64,000 nt of DNA from Planctomycetota bacterium (GCA_020638905.1 JACKHP010000010.1:65186-129185); one strand, 5' to 3'; shown: positions 11,881 through 20,946, numbered from the stretch's first letter. Notes: generated by a model from the letters alone, not told the origin. Translations and numbers: made by a program.

Positions 11881-11901
11881 CGAGCGGCGCCGGCTTCGCG
11901 T

Positions 11902-11990
11902 GGAGGGGTGGCAGAGTGGTCGATTGCGACGGTCTTGAAAACCGTTGGCCTCCCAAGGGCTCGTGGGTTCGAATCCCACCCCCTCCGCCA
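11902..11990 (+). tRNA. tRNA-Ser(TGA)
   Basis: A complete class II tRNA with a long variable arm. The acceptor GGAGGGG pairs with CCCCTCC. The anticodon stem ACGGT/ACCGT holds the loop CTTGAAA with anticodon TGA (11936-11938). The T arm contains GGTTCGAATCC. The discriminator is G and CCA is encoded at 11988-11990. Confidence 0.96.
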
Positions 11991-12072
11991 TCTCGCTCGC
12001 GTGCGGGGCTTCGGTCACGCATGATGCGCACCGCGCGGCGCTCCCCGGCACCGACGCGTCGGCGCCCGGTCG

Positions 12073-12102
12073 TTGACAAGGGACCGCATGGACAGGTTGA
12101 AT
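12073..12102 (+). promoter_or_regulatory. Promoter of tRNA-Ser(GCT)
   Basis: A perfect -35 box TTGACA (12073-12078) is followed after 18 bp by TTGAAT (12097-12102), a -10 box with 4 of 6 matches. The predicted start is a few bases before the tRNA 5' end at 12114. One of the few sites in the window with a consensus -35. Confidence 0.55.
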
Positions 12103-12113
12103 CCGGGCCCGCC

Positions 12114-12207
12114 GGACAGGTGGCAGAGTGGTCGAATGCGGCAGATTGCTAATCTGTTGACGGGGGTTTCTCCCCGTCCGCGGGTTCGAATCCCGCCCTG
12201 TCCGCCA
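12114..12207 (+). tRNA. tRNA-Ser(GCT)
   Basis: A class II tRNA. The acceptor GGACAGG pairs with CCTGTCC. The anticodon loop TTGCTAA (anticodon GCT at 12148-12150) sits on the stem GCAGA/TCTGT. The variable arm is ACGGGGG-TTTCTCCCCGT. The T arm contains GGTTCGAATCC, and CCA is encoded at 12205-12207. It is paired with tRNA-Ser(TGA) 124 bp upstream. Confidence 0.96.
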
Positions 12208-12222
12208 GCCCTTCTCTTCGCC

Positions 12223-12663
12223 GTGACGCTGCTCCTCGCGACCACTCCGGGTTGCGTCACGCGAACGCTCTTCGTGCGCAGCGACCCGCCCGGGGCGCGG
12301 GTCCTGCTCGACGGCAAGGCCGTCGGCACGACGCCGTACACCGAGGTCTTCCAGTCGTACGGCGTGCGGCGGCTCGAGCTGCGGCTCGAGGGACACCGAC
12401 GGCTGGTGGCCGAACTCGACATCGTGCGTCCGTGGTGGCAGTACCTGCCCTTCGCGCTGATCACCGACGTGCTCTGGCCGTTCCCGATCCACGACGAGCG
12501 CACCTTCGAGTTCGCGCTCGAGCCGCTCGACCCGGATGCCGCGACCTTCGGGGACGCGCAGGCGGCCTACGAGCGCATGCTGCGCCACAAGGAGCGCGTC
12601 ACGGGACGGGGCGAGCCCGCGGACGCCGCGCGCGACGCGCCCGACGACGGAACCCGCCCGTGA
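12223..12663 (+). CDS. PEGA-domain lipoprotein, small
   Basis: 146 residues from the GTG chosen here. Residues about 12-80 form a PEGA domain, a surface-associated beta-sandwich: the RTLFVRSDPPGARVLLDGKA type of phrase followed by VGTTPYTE. A hydrophobic run before a Cys (LLLATTPGC) suggests a lipoprotein or short signal, but it is unusually short with this start and the lipobox is not canonical. A longer signal would have to begin inside the tRNA gene that ends only 15 bp upstream, so GTG 12223 is the only practical start. The middle is aromatic (PWWQYLPFALITDVLWPFPI), perhaps membrane-associated. The stop overlaps the murD start, so it is co-transcribed with murD. The function of the family is unclear. 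Confidence 0.7.
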   Translation: MTLLLATTPGCVTRTLFVRSDPPGARVLLDGKAVGTTPYTEVFQSYGVRRLELRLEGHRRLVAELDIVRPWWQYLPFALITDVLWPFPIHDERTFEFALEPLDPDAATFGDAQAAYERMLRHKERVTGRGEPADAARDAPDDGTRP

Positions 12664-14051
12664 GCGCACCGTCCCTCGCGGGGGCGCGCGCGCTGGTGCT
12701 GGGCCTGGGACGCTTCGGCGGCGGCCTCGGAGCGGCGCGCTGGCTGCTGTCCCAGGGGGCGCGGGTGACCGTCACCGACCGGCTGCCGCGGGAGGCGTTG
12801 GTGGTCCCGGCGACCGAGCTCGAACGCGCCGGCGCGCGACTCGTCCTCGGGGGACACGAGGGCGTCGACCTGGCGTCGACCGACCTGCTCGTGGTGAACC
12901 CGGCCGTCCCGCTCTCGGCGCCCCTCGTGCGGGCGGCGCGCGCGGCCGGCGTGCCGGTCACGAGCGAGATCGCGCTGCTGCTCGAGCGCTGGCCCGGGCC
13001 CGTGCTGGGCGTGACCGGCAGCAACGGCAAGTCGACCACCGTCTGCCTGGCGAAGGCCCTGCTCTCGGCCGCGGGCGTCGAGGCCTGGGAAGGCGGCAAC
13101 CTGGGAGGATCGCTCCTGCCGCGCCTGGCGACCGCCGGTCCGCGCACCGCGGCGGTGCTCGAGCTGTCGTCGTTCATGCTCGAGCTGCTGCCCGAACTCG
13201 GGCTCGGTCCCGACGTGGCGATCGTGCTCAACGTGACGCCCAACCACCTCGACCGCCACGGCACGATGGACGCCTACACGGCCGCCAAGGCCGGCATCCT
13301 GGTGCGGGCGCGCGCGGCCGTGCTGAACGCCGACGACCCGCGCACCTCGATCATGGGCCTGGGACGTCCCCTGCGCGCGCTGCGCTTCGGCGTCGCCGGA
13401 CGCGACCGCGACCTGGGTGTCGATCCGGCGGGACACCTGGTCGACGCGTCCGGGCGGCGAGTCGTGGCCTCGTCCGAGGTGCCCCTCCCCGGGCGCATGA
13501 ACCGGGTCGACCTGGCCGCGGCGATCCTGGCCGCGGGCGAGCTGCTCGACGATCGCGAGCGGGTGCTGGCGGCGGTCCCGGCGGCGCTGTCCGGATTCCG
13601 TCCCCCGGCGCACCGGCTGCAGCTCGTGGACGAGCGCCTGGGTGTGCGCTGGATCGACGATTCGGTCTCGACCACGCCCGAGTCGACCGCGGCCTCGCTC
13701 GAGGCCATCGGCGGTCCGTGCCTGCTCGTGGCGGGCGGCCACGACAAGGGACTCGACCCCCGTCCGCTGCTCGACGCCGCGCGCGGGCGGGCCCGGATCG
13801 TGCTCACCGTGGGCGAACAGGGGGGTCCGCTGGCGATGGCCCTCAACCGCGAGGGCATCCCTGCCGAACAAGTGCATACGGTGGAGGCGGCCGTGCTCCG
13901 CGCCGCGAGGCTCGCTCGCGTGGGCGACACGGTGCTGCTCTCTCCGGGGTACTCGTCCCATGACCAGTTCGCCAACTACGAGGCACGCGCCGAGGCCTTC
14001 GCACGGGCGGTGGCCCGTCTGGCCCTGTCGCCCCCGGCCGAGGAGTGCTAG
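12660..14051 (+). CDS. murD: UDP-N-acetylmuramoyl-L-alanine--D-glutamate ligase
   Basis: Adds D-glutamate to UDP-MurNAc-L-Ala in the cytoplasmic phase of peptidoglycan synthesis. 463 residues, usual length. The N-terminal Rossmann domain opens with ALVLGLGRFGGGLGAA. The ATP loop is VTGSNGKSTT. The Mur-ligase signature NVTPNHLDRHGTMDAY and the C-terminal domain (DDSVSTTPESTAASL, GGHDKGLD, LLSPGYSSHDQF) are all present. The GTG start overlaps the previous stop (GTGA). No other dcw-cluster genes are adjacent; instead it is followed by mcsA-mcsB-clpC after 32 bp. A complete murD supports a peptidoglycan wall in this organism. Confidence 0.95.
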   Translation: MSAPSLAGARALVLGLGRFGGGLGAARWLLSQGARVTVTDRLPREALVVPATELERAGARLVLGGHEGVDLASTDLLVVNPAVPLSAPLVRAARAAGVPVTSEIALLLERWPGPVLGVTGSNGKSTTVCLAKALLSAAGVEAWEGGNLGGSLLPRLATAGPRTAAVLELSSFMLELLPELGLGPDVAIVLNVTPNHLDRHGTMDAYTAAKAGILVRARAAVLNADDPRTSIMGLGRPLRALRFGVAGRDRDLGVDPAGHLVDASGRRVVASSEVPLPGRMNRVDLAAAILAAGELLDDRERVLAAVPAALSGFRPPAHRLQLVDERLGVRWIDDSVSTTPESTAASLEAIGGPCLLVAGGHDKGLDPRPLLDAARGRARIVLTVGEQGGPLAMALNREGIPAEQVHTVEAAVLRAARLARVGDTVLLSPGYSSHDQFANYEARAEAFARAVARLALSPPAEEC

Positions 14052-14083
14052 AACGGGCTCGAAGGGACCGAGGAGCCCCTGAC

Positions 14084-14641
14084 ATGTACAGTTGCGACCG
14101 CTGCGACAGTCCCGCCACCGTCCACATGACGGACATCAAGCAGGGCGAGAAGACCGAGCGCCACTTCTGCGAGGAGTGCGCGCGCGCCATGCAGGTGCCC
14201 CAGCCCAGCAAAGAACTGGCCAAGCTGCTGAAGAGCTTCGAACCGATCCACTCGATGGCGCGGCGCAAGCTGGCCCAGACGAACCTGGCCTGCCCCGAGT
14301 GCGGCATGACCTACGCCGAGTTCCGCCAGCAGGGACGCTTCGGCTGTCCGCACGACTACAAGGCGTTCGGCGACGAGGTGGTCAAGCTGCTGCAGCGCAT
14401 CCACGGGTCGACCGAGTACTCGGGTCCGGCGCCCGACGGGCGCACGATCGAGGGCGGCAAGCTGGTCGACGAGGTGACGCTCATCCGGGCGCGCCTCGAG
14501 CAGGCCGTGGCCGAAGAAGACTACGAGCAGGCGGCGCGCCTGCGCGACGAGATCCGCCAGCAGTTGCGTGCCCGGGGGCGTCCGTCGGGCGACCGTCCGA
14601 CCGGCGGGCCCGCCGGCGACCAGGGCTCGGTCGAGACCTGA
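14084..14641 (+). CDS. mcsA: McsA, activator of protein-arginine kinase
   Basis: 185 residues. Zinc-binding cofactor that activates McsB in the Clp-linked protein-arginine phosphorylation pathway known from Bacillus. Two zinc modules are visible: CDRC with CEEC near residues 4-31, and CPEC with GCPHDY around 72-95. The C-terminal UVR motif (LEQAVAEEDYEQAARLRDEI) is the type that contacts ClpC-class proteins. The SD AGGAG lies eight bases before the ATG. It is followed directly by mcsB and clpC. No ctsR repressor gene precedes it, unlike the Firmicutes operon; murD takes that position. Confidence 0.92.
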   Translation: MYSCDRCDSPATVHMTDIKQGEKTERHFCEECARAMQVPQPSKELAKLLKSFEPIHSMARRKLAQTNLACPECGMTYAEFRQQGRFGCPHDYKAFGDEVVKLLQRIHGSTEYSGPAPDGRTIEGGKLVDEVTLIRARLEQAVAEEDYEQAARLRDEIRQQLRARGRPSGDRPTGGPAGDQGSVET

Positions 14642-14649
14642 GGCGACCC

Positions 14650-15762
14650 ATGGCCCCAGGCGACCAATCGTCCCTCTTCCCCATGGACCCCGGACCGGGG
14701 GCCTTCGACCTGCCCGCGCTGTGGCTCGAGCGCACGGGTCCCGAGCGCGACGTGGTCGTCTCGTCCCGCATGCGCCTGGCGCGCAACGTCGACGGCTTCC
14801 ACTTCAAGCCCAAGCTCGACCCGGGCGAGGGACAGCGCCTCGAGACGTACCTGCACACCGTGCTGGGCGAGATCGACCCGGCGCTGCGCTACCACGCGCT
14901 GCACGAGCTGCCCGAGCACCACCGCGAGGTCATGTTCGAGCGCCACCTCGTCTCGCGCGAGCACGTCTCCGACGAGCAGCCGCGCGCGGTGGCCTTCGAC
15001 CGCACCGGCACCACGAGCGTGATGGTCAACGAGGAAGACCACCTGCGCATCCAGGTCTTCTCGCCCGGCCTCGACCTCGACGAGCTCCAGGGACGGGTGC
15101 GCGAGCTCGACGCACGCATCGCGAGTCGCGTGGCCTACTGCTTCGACGAGCGCTTCGGATACATCACGGCGTGCCCCACGAACACGGGCACCGGCCTGCG
15201 CGTGTCGGTCATGCTGCACCTGCCGGCGCTGGCGTTCCGTCCCGAGGTGCGCGGTGCGCGCGGGGGAGAGCGCGACATCGTGCGCATGCACAACGCGGCT
15301 CAGCAGCTCGGCCTGACCGTGCGCGGCCTGTTCGGCGAGAGCAGCCGGGCCGAGGGCGACTTCTTCCAGATCAGCAACCAGGTGACCCTCGGGCGCACCG
15401 CCGAACAGACCGTCCACGACGTGCACGAGCTCGTGCAGCTCGTGCTCGACTGGGAGCGGCGCAGCCGCGAGACGCACCTGAAGACGAACCGACACCGCCT
15501 CGAAGACCACGTCTGGCGTGCCTGGGCCCTGCTGGGCCACGCGCGGCGCATGTCCTCGGGCGAGGCCCTGGCACACCTCTCGGCCCTGCGGCTGGGCGTG
15601 TGCCTGGGCATCATCGACCGGGTCGACGTGGGCACCCTGCAGGGGCTCATGGTCACGATGCGACCCGGTCACCTCCAGCACCTGGCCGGACGGGAGCTCA
15701 CTCCCGAGGAGCGCGACGTGGTTCGCGCCGCCCGCATCCGCGACGCGCTCTCCTCGACCTGA
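14650..15762 (+). CDS. mcsB: Protein-arginine kinase McsB
   Basis: 370 residues, the length of bacterial McsB. A phosphagen-kinase fold that phosphorylates arginines on misfolded proteins; phosphoarginine marks them for ClpC-ClpP. Motifs in order: SSRMRLARNVDGF (substrate/ATP region), VMVNEEDHLRIQ, the catalytic loop CPTNTGTGLRVSVMLHLP, then RGLFGESSRAEGDFFQISNQ. The active-site Glu in NEEDH and Cys in CPTN are retained. Eight bases separate it from mcsA. The presence of both McsA and ClpC next door makes a working phosphoarginine quality-control pathway likely. Confidence 0.94.
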   Translation: MAPGDQSSLFPMDPGPGAFDLPALWLERTGPERDVVVSSRMRLARNVDGFHFKPKLDPGEGQRLETYLHTVLGEIDPALRYHALHELPEHHREVMFERHLVSREHVSDEQPRAVAFDRTGTTSVMVNEEDHLRIQVFSPGLDLDELQGRVRELDARIASRVAYCFDERFGYITACPTNTGTGLRVSVMLHLPALAFRPEVRGARGGERDIVRMHNAAQQLGLTVRGLFGESSRAEGDFFQISNQVTLGRTAEQTVHDVHELVQLVLDWERRSRETHLKTNRHRLEDHVWRAWALLGHARRMSSGEALAHLSALRLGVCLGIIDRVDVGTLQGLMVTMRPGHLQHLAGRELTPEERDVVRAARIRDALSST

Positions 15763-15832
15763 AGCGCTCCGCGCGCTATCTCGTCCCTTTCGATCCCGAC
15801 TTCACGGCTGGCAACCACCCGAGCTCACGACC

Positions 15833-18379
15833 ATGTTCGACCGCTTCACCGACCGCGCCCGGAAGGTCATGAACCTCGCCAAGAGCGAGGCTCAGCGACT
15901 CAACCACGAGTACATCGGGACGGAGCACATCCTGCTCGGCCTCGTGCAGGAGGGCAGCGGCGTGGCCGCGAACGTCCTGCGCAGCATGGGCATCGAGCTC
16001 AAGCGCATCCGCAGCGAGGTCGAGAAGCTCGTCAAGGGCAGCGCGACGATGGTGCCGATGGGCAACCTGCCGTTCACGCCGCGCGCCAAGAAGGTGCTCG
16101 AGCTCTCGCTCGAGGAGGCCAGCCAGCTCGGCCACAACTACATCGGCACCGAGCACCTGCTGCTGGGCCTGATCAAGGAGAGTGAAGGAATCGCCGCGCG
16201 CGTGCTCACGAACCTCAACGTGAAGCTCGAGGACGTGCGTGAAGAGGTGCTCGAGTTCCTCGGCGCGCCCCAGGAGGGCGGCGAGGAGGTCGAGGGCGGC
16301 GGCGAGCGCCCCGGCGAGGAGTCGTCGGAGGGCGAACCCGGCTCCACGCCGCGCGCCGGCAAGGGCAAGACCCCCGCGCTGAACGCGTTCGGGCGCGACC
16401 TCACGAAGCTCGCCCGCGAGGGCGCGCTCGACCCGGTCATCGGTCGCCGCGAGGAGATCGAGCGCGTGATCCAGATCCTGTCGCGCCGCACGAAGAACAA
16501 CCCCGTGCTGCTCGGCGAGGCCGGCGTCGGCAAGACCGCCATCGTCGAGGGCCTCGCGCAGGACATCATCAACGGCGAGGTCCCCGAGATCCTCAAGGGA
16601 CGTCGGCTCGTCGTGCTCGACCTCGCGATGATGGTCGCCGGCACGAAGTACCGCGGCCAGTTCGAGGAGCGCATCAAGTCGGTCATGAACGAGGTGCGCC
16701 GCGCGAAGAACATCATCCTGTTCATCGACGAGCTGCACACGCTCGTGGGAGCCGGCGGCGCCGAGGGCGCCATCGACGCGTCGAACGTGCTCAAGCCGGC
16801 GCTCTCGCGCGGCGAGATCCAGTGCATCGGCGCGACGACGCTGACCGAGTACCGCAAGTACATCGAGAAGGACCCGGCCCTCGAGCGGCGCTTCCAGTCG
16901 GTCATGGTCGAGCCGCCGACGCCCGACCAGACGATCGAGATCCTGAAGGGGCTGCGCGAGCGCTACGAGAAGCACCACAACGTGCAGATCACCGACGGCG
17001 CGCTCGAGCTCGCCGTCGAGCTCTCGACGCGGTACATCACGAGCCGCTTCCACCCCGACAAGGCCATCGACGTCATGGACGAGGCGGGCGCCCGCGTGCG
17101 CCTCAAGGCCATGACCGCGCCGCCCGACCTCAAGGACCTCGAGGTCGAGATCCTCAAGCTCGACAAGGAGAAGGAGGAGTGCGTCGCGAACCAGGACTTC
17201 GAGCGCGCCGCGTACCTGCGTGACTACGCCGACAAGCTGCGCAAGAAGCGCGACCAGATCGAGAAGGAGTGGAAGTCGCAGTCGGTCGAGATCGACGGCA
17301 CCGTCGACGAGGACGTGATCTCGGAGACGGTCAGCAAGATGACCGGCGTGCCGCTCACGCGCCTCGACAAGGGCGAGGCCCAGCGCCTGCTCAACATGGA
17401 GGACACGCTGCACCGCACGGTCGTCAGCCAGGACGACGCGATCGGTGCGATCAGCAAGGCCGTGCGGCGCTCGCGCTCGGGCCTCAAGGACCCGCGCCGC
17501 CCGATGGGCAGCTTCCTGTTCCTGGGACCGACGGGCGTGGGCAAGACGCACCTCGCCAAGCAGCTCGCGGCGTTCCTGTTCGGCAGCGAAGAGGCGCTGA
17601 TCCAGATCGACATGTCGGAGTACATGGAGAAGCACAACGCGAGCCGGCTCGTCGGCGCGCCTCCCGGCTACGTCGGCTACGAGGAGGGCGGCCAGCTCAC
17701 CGAGAAGATCCGTCGCCGTCCGTACGCGGTCGTGCTGCTCGACGAGATCGAGAAGGCGCACGCCGACATCTACAACATGCTGCTGCAGATCATGGAGGAG
17801 GGACGGCTCACCGATTCGTTCGGTCGGCAGGTCGACTTCCGAAACGTCCTGCTCATCATGACGAGCAACATCGGCGCCGAGATCATCAAGAACCAGACCG
17901 GCCTGGGCTTCGCGTCGCGCGACACCGACAAGAAGTTCTCGCGCATGCGCGACAACCTCATGAACGAGGTCGGGCGCTTCTTCCGCCCCGAGTTCCTGAA
18001 CCGCCTCGACGACGTGATCGTCTTCAAGCCGCTCGAGAAGAAGGACCTCGTCGACATCCTCGACATCGAGCTGCGCGGCATCCGCGCGCGGCTCGCCGAG
18101 CGCAGTCTCGAGTTGCAGCTCACTCCGAAGGCGCGCGACTTCCTGATCGACAACGGCAGCAACCTCGAGATGGGCGCGCGGCCCCTGCGTCGTGCCGTCG
18201 AGCGATTCATCGAAGACGCGCTCTCCGAAGAGCTGCTCAAGGGCGGTCTCGAGGGCGCTGACGTGGTGCAGGCCGACATCAGCGCCGAACTCGACGACCA
18301 CGAGAAGCCGAAGTGCCTCGTGTTCCGGGGCGTGACTTCCGAGGAGGCGACGCCGCCCACCGAGGAGGCACGGGTCTGA
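15833..18379 (+). CDS. clpC: ATP-dependent Clp protease ATPase subunit ClpC
   Basis: 848 residues. AAA+ unfoldase that feeds substrates to ClpP. The N-domain has two Clp_N repeats (FTDRARKVMNLAKSEAQ and FTPRAKKVLELSLEEASQ). An acidic, Gly-rich linker follows (about 143-180). AAA-1 has Walker A GEAGVGKT (228) and ILFIDELHTLVGAGGAEG. The middle domain carries a UVR motif (about 443-478), the hallmark of ClpC. AAA-2 has GPTGVGKT (565), VVLLDEIEKAH and GARPLRRAVERFIED. A ClpP-docking loop of LGF type lies in KNQTGLGFASRD. It ends the mcsA-mcsB-clpC run. clpP is not in the window. Confidence 0.97.
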   Translation: MFDRFTDRARKVMNLAKSEAQRLNHEYIGTEHILLGLVQEGSGVAANVLRSMGIELKRIRSEVEKLVKGSATMVPMGNLPFTPRAKKVLELSLEEASQLGHNYIGTEHLLLGLIKESEGIAARVLTNLNVKLEDVREEVLEFLGAPQEGGEEVEGGGERPGEESSEGEPGSTPRAGKGKTPALNAFGRDLTKLAREGALDPVIGRREEIERVIQILSRRTKNNPVLLGEAGVGKTAIVEGLAQDIINGEVPEILKGRRLVVLDLAMMVAGTKYRGQFEERIKSVMNEVRRAKNIILFIDELHTLVGAGGAEGAIDASNVLKPALSRGEIQCIGATTLTEYRKYIEKDPALERRFQSVMVEPPTPDQTIEILKGLRERYEKHHNVQITDGALELAVELSTRYITSRFHPDKAIDVMDEAGARVRLKAMTAPPDLKDLEVEILKLDKEKEECVANQDFERAAYLRDYADKLRKKRDQIEKEWKSQSVEIDGTVDEDVISETVSKMTGVPLTRLDKGEAQRLLNMEDTLHRTVVSQDDAIGAISKAVRRSRSGLKDPRRPMGSFLFLGPTGVGKTHLAKQLAAFLFGSEEALIQIDMSEYMEKHNASRLVGAPPGYVGYEEGGQLTEKIRRRPYAVVLLDEIEKAHADIYNMLLQIMEEGRLTDSFGRQVDFRNVLLIMTSNIGAEIIKNQTGLGFASRDTDKKFSRMRDNLMNEVGRFFRPEFLNRLDDVIVFKPLEKKDLVDILDIELRGIRARLAERSLELQLTPKARDFLIDNGSNLEMGARPLRRAVERFIEDALSEELLKGGLEGADVVQADISAELDDHEKPKCLVFRGVTSEEATPPTEEARV

Positions 18380-18429
18380 CCCGTTCGGCGCACCCGTCCG
18401 ACGCGCGGGCGCGCGCGTCCGGATCGATC

Positions 18430-19467
18430 GTGCATGCACGACACGCGGCGCTGGGCCTCTTGCTCGGCGTCGCGTGCGTCGTTGCGTCGACCTCGGCGCA
18501 GGACGCTCCGCCGCCGAGCGCGGGCGATCCCGGCGTGGCGTCCGACGGGGCGACACCTCTCCCCGACCCGGCGAACTGGATCGTCGACCCCGACCGTGCG
18601 CCCAAGGTCTGGCTCTCCAAGCCGCCCATCGACCCGGACGACCTGGCCGCGCGGCCGGAGGCCTACGCGACGATGCTGGCCACCCACGGGCTGGCGCTCG
18701 ACCTCGAGCGCCGGTCGGTCTCGGTGCGTGGCTCGACGATCCACGACCTGACGGACCTCGGGTACCCGATCGAGTACCCGCTCGTGACCGAGGACGGCAA
18801 GACGCACGAGGCCGTCGTCGTGGTGCGCGCCAAGCCGTCGGTGCTCGACGCGTGCCTGCGTGCGCTCGGGCTGCGCCCGGGAGCGCCCACGGCGTTGATC
18901 GAGAAGGATCCTCTGCCCCCGGCCGAGGAGATCGAATCGGGAGCGACCTCGCCGTACTGGCTCGAGGCCGGCTACGGGCCGGTGGTCGACATCCGCGTCA
19001 CCTGGACGGACGACGACGGACGTCCGCACGACGAGGCGCTCGAGTCGCTGCTCGTCGACGTGAACGACGACCAGCCGCTCGACCCGCTGGGCTGGATCTA
19101 CGTCGGCAGTCGCTACGGCCACTATCGCCAGGGACGCGAGACCGTCGACTGGTTCAAGGCCGACGTCGAGGGCGACGTGTGCGCGATCTACCTCGAGGGC
19201 CTCGACGTGTGCCTGTTCGAGCGCAACTCCCTCGACGGCCTGAGCTACGCACCGTACACGCTCAACGGCGCGACGATCCCGCCGCGCAGCACGCCGGTGA
19301 CGCTGCGCATCACGCCGCGTGACGAGTTCGTCGCACCGGCCGAGCGCGTCGACCTGGGTGAGTTCTACGAGAGGCGCGCGGCCGAGAAGGCCGCCGAGCA
19401 CGGCGAGGGCGCGCCCGGTGCCGGGTCCGAGGGTGACGAGCGAGCGGATGCGGGCGCCGACGGCTGA
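18430..19467 (+). CDS. YdjY-domain exported protein
   Basis: 345 residues from a GTG start that gives a clean signal peptide (HAALGLLLGVACVVASTSAQD). Residues about 100-225 resemble the YdjY domain, frequent in planctomycetes: LERRSVSVRGSTI, THEAVVVVRAKPSVLDACLR and ALGLRPGAPT. The C-terminal half (about 180-300) is beta-rich with VDIRVTWTDDDGRPH and WIYVGSRYG. A charged, disordered tail ends the protein. YdjY has no assigned biochemical function. The gene is 50 bp after clpC and overlaps the next by 20 bp, so it may be in the same transcript. Confidence 0.75.
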   Translation: MHARHAALGLLLGVACVVASTSAQDAPPPSAGDPGVASDGATPLPDPANWIVDPDRAPKVWLSKPPIDPDDLAARPEAYATMLATHGLALDLERRSVSVRGSTIHDLTDLGYPIEYPLVTEDGKTHEAVVVVRAKPSVLDACLRALGLRPGAPTALIEKDPLPPAEEIESGATSPYWLEAGYGPVVDIRVTWTDDDGRPHDEALESLLVDVNDDQPLDPLGWIYVGSRYGHYRQGRETVDWFKADVEGDVCAIYLEGLDVCLFERNSLDGLSYAPYTLNGATIPPRSTPVTLRITPRDEFVAPAERVDLGEFYERRAAEKAAEHGEGAPGAGSEGDERADAGADG

Positions 19468-20773
19468 GCGCGTGCGCTCCATCGCGCTCGCGTGGGTGCT
19501 GCTGGCGACGTTCGCGGGCTGTGCGTCCCACGCGACGGATCGCGGTGCGACCCACGTCGCACCCGACGGCGACGCGGCGGCGCTGGCCACGCTCGATGCG
19601 GTGGTCGACCTCGTGGAGCGCGAGTTCGTCGATCCCGAGCGCCTCGACGACGCGTGGCGGGCCGCCGTGCAGCGCGCGCGGGACGCGTTCGCGCGCGGTC
19701 CCGTGACGCCGGACGAGGCCGCCGACCGGGTCAACGAGGCGCTCGCCACGCTGGGCCTGTCGCACACCGTGTTCCTCACGCCGGACGACCCGGCCTTCGC
19801 CGACCTGGCCGAGGTCTACGGCGTCGCGGCGCGTCCCGGGCTGGCCGCGCAATTCCCGGACGGACGGGCGTCGCGCGACGACGTCGGCCTCCTGGGTCAG
19901 GTCGTCGACGGCGGATTCCTGGTGCGCTTCGTCCTCGACGGATCGCCCGCCGAACGTGCGGGCCTGCACGCGGGCGACCTCGTGACGCACGCCGACGGCG
20001 CGACGGTCGGTCCCGTGTCCTCCTTCGCGGGACGAGCCGGGACACCGGTGCTGCTCGACGTCCTGCGCGGTCCGTCGCGCGAGCGCACGGTCTTCGAGGT
20101 GGTGCCCGAACACGTCGTACCCTCCGAGGCGTGCCTGCGCGCCCTGCGTGCGAGCGAGCGGGTCGAGGTGCGCGACGGCGTGCGCGTCGGCTACGTCCAC
20201 GTGTGGAGCTACGCGGGGCTGTCGAACCAGCAGGCCGTGGTCGACGCGCTCGAACACGGTGCACTGGCCGACGCCGAGGCGCTCGTGCTCGACCTGCGCG
20301 ACGGCTGGGGCGGCGCCGATCCCGCGTACCTGCGCGCGTTCGGCGGACGTCCACCGCGGCTCGAGTTCACGGGACGCGACGGCGCCGTGACGAGCATCGG
20401 CGACGACGCGGACGACGCGCCCGCGCACTCCGGCGACGTGCTCGCCGGACGTCCGCTCGTGGTGCTCGTCGACGGACGCTCGCGCAGCGGCAAGGAGGTG
20501 CTCGCGTCCGGCGTCCGTAGCCAGCAGCTCGGCACGCTCGTGGGCGAACGCACCGCGGGCGCCGTGGCGGGCGGACGCGGCTTCGTCGTCCCCGGCGGGC
20601 TGCTCGTGCTCGCGGTGCTCGAGGCCCGCGTCGACGGCGAGCGTCTCGAGGGCGTGGGCGTGCCGCCGGACGTCGAGGTGGCGCGTCCGCTCGACGGCAC
20701 GGGCGTCGACCCGCAGCGCGAACGCGCGCTCGCGCTGGCCGCGGCTGCGGTACACGCGCGCCGCGACGACTGA
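19448..20773 (+). CDS. S41-family peptidase homologue, lipoprotein
   Basis: 441 residues. A lipoprotein signal (SIALAWVLLATFAGCASH) puts it in the cell envelope. A helical N-terminal domain spans about 35-140. A PDZ domain covers about 145-220 (VRFVLDGSPAERAGLHAGDLVTHADGA). An S41 core of the C-terminal-processing-peptidase type follows, with VRVGYVHVWSYAGL, LVLDLRDGWGG, the Ser region VVLVDGRSRSGKEVL and GTLVGERTAGAVAGG. The Lys of classic CtpA enzymes (GKG) is not there, as in tricorn/IRBP-like S41B proteins, so the catalytic type is unsure. It overlaps the YdjY gene by 20 bp. Confidence 0.85.
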   Translation: MRAPTAERVRSIALAWVLLATFAGCASHATDRGATHVAPDGDAAALATLDAVVDLVEREFVDPERLDDAWRAAVQRARDAFARGPVTPDEAADRVNEALATLGLSHTVFLTPDDPAFADLAEVYGVAARPGLAAQFPDGRASRDDVGLLGQVVDGGFLVRFVLDGSPAERAGLHAGDLVTHADGATVGPVSSFAGRAGTPVLLDVLRGPSRERTVFEVVPEHVVPSEACLRALRASERVEVRDGVRVGYVHVWSYAGLSNQQAVVDALEHGALADAEALVLDLRDGWGGADPAYLRAFGGRPPRLEFTGRDGAVTSIGDDADDAPAHSGDVLAGRPLVVLVDGRSRSGKEVLASGVRSQQLGTLVGERTAGAVAGGRGFVVPGGLLVLAVLEARVDGERLEGVGVPPDVEVARPLDGTGVDPQRERALALAAAAVHARRDD

Positions 20774-20946
20774 AGGCACGCCCGTCGGCCGGGGCGCCCG
20801 ACGGCGCCGAGTCCCCCGTGCGCGCGACGACTCGCGATCCCGTGAGTCGCGCGAGACGGCGCGCGCGCACCGTGGATGCATCCCTGGGAACCCCGTGCGA
20901 TCGCTCCGCGTGGGAGCGCGTCCGGGCCCGTCCCGGGAGTCACGCC

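Noticed and set aside
15776..18556. Long open frame opposite clpC
   Set aside because: Shadow of the clpC codon bias; no family resemblance.
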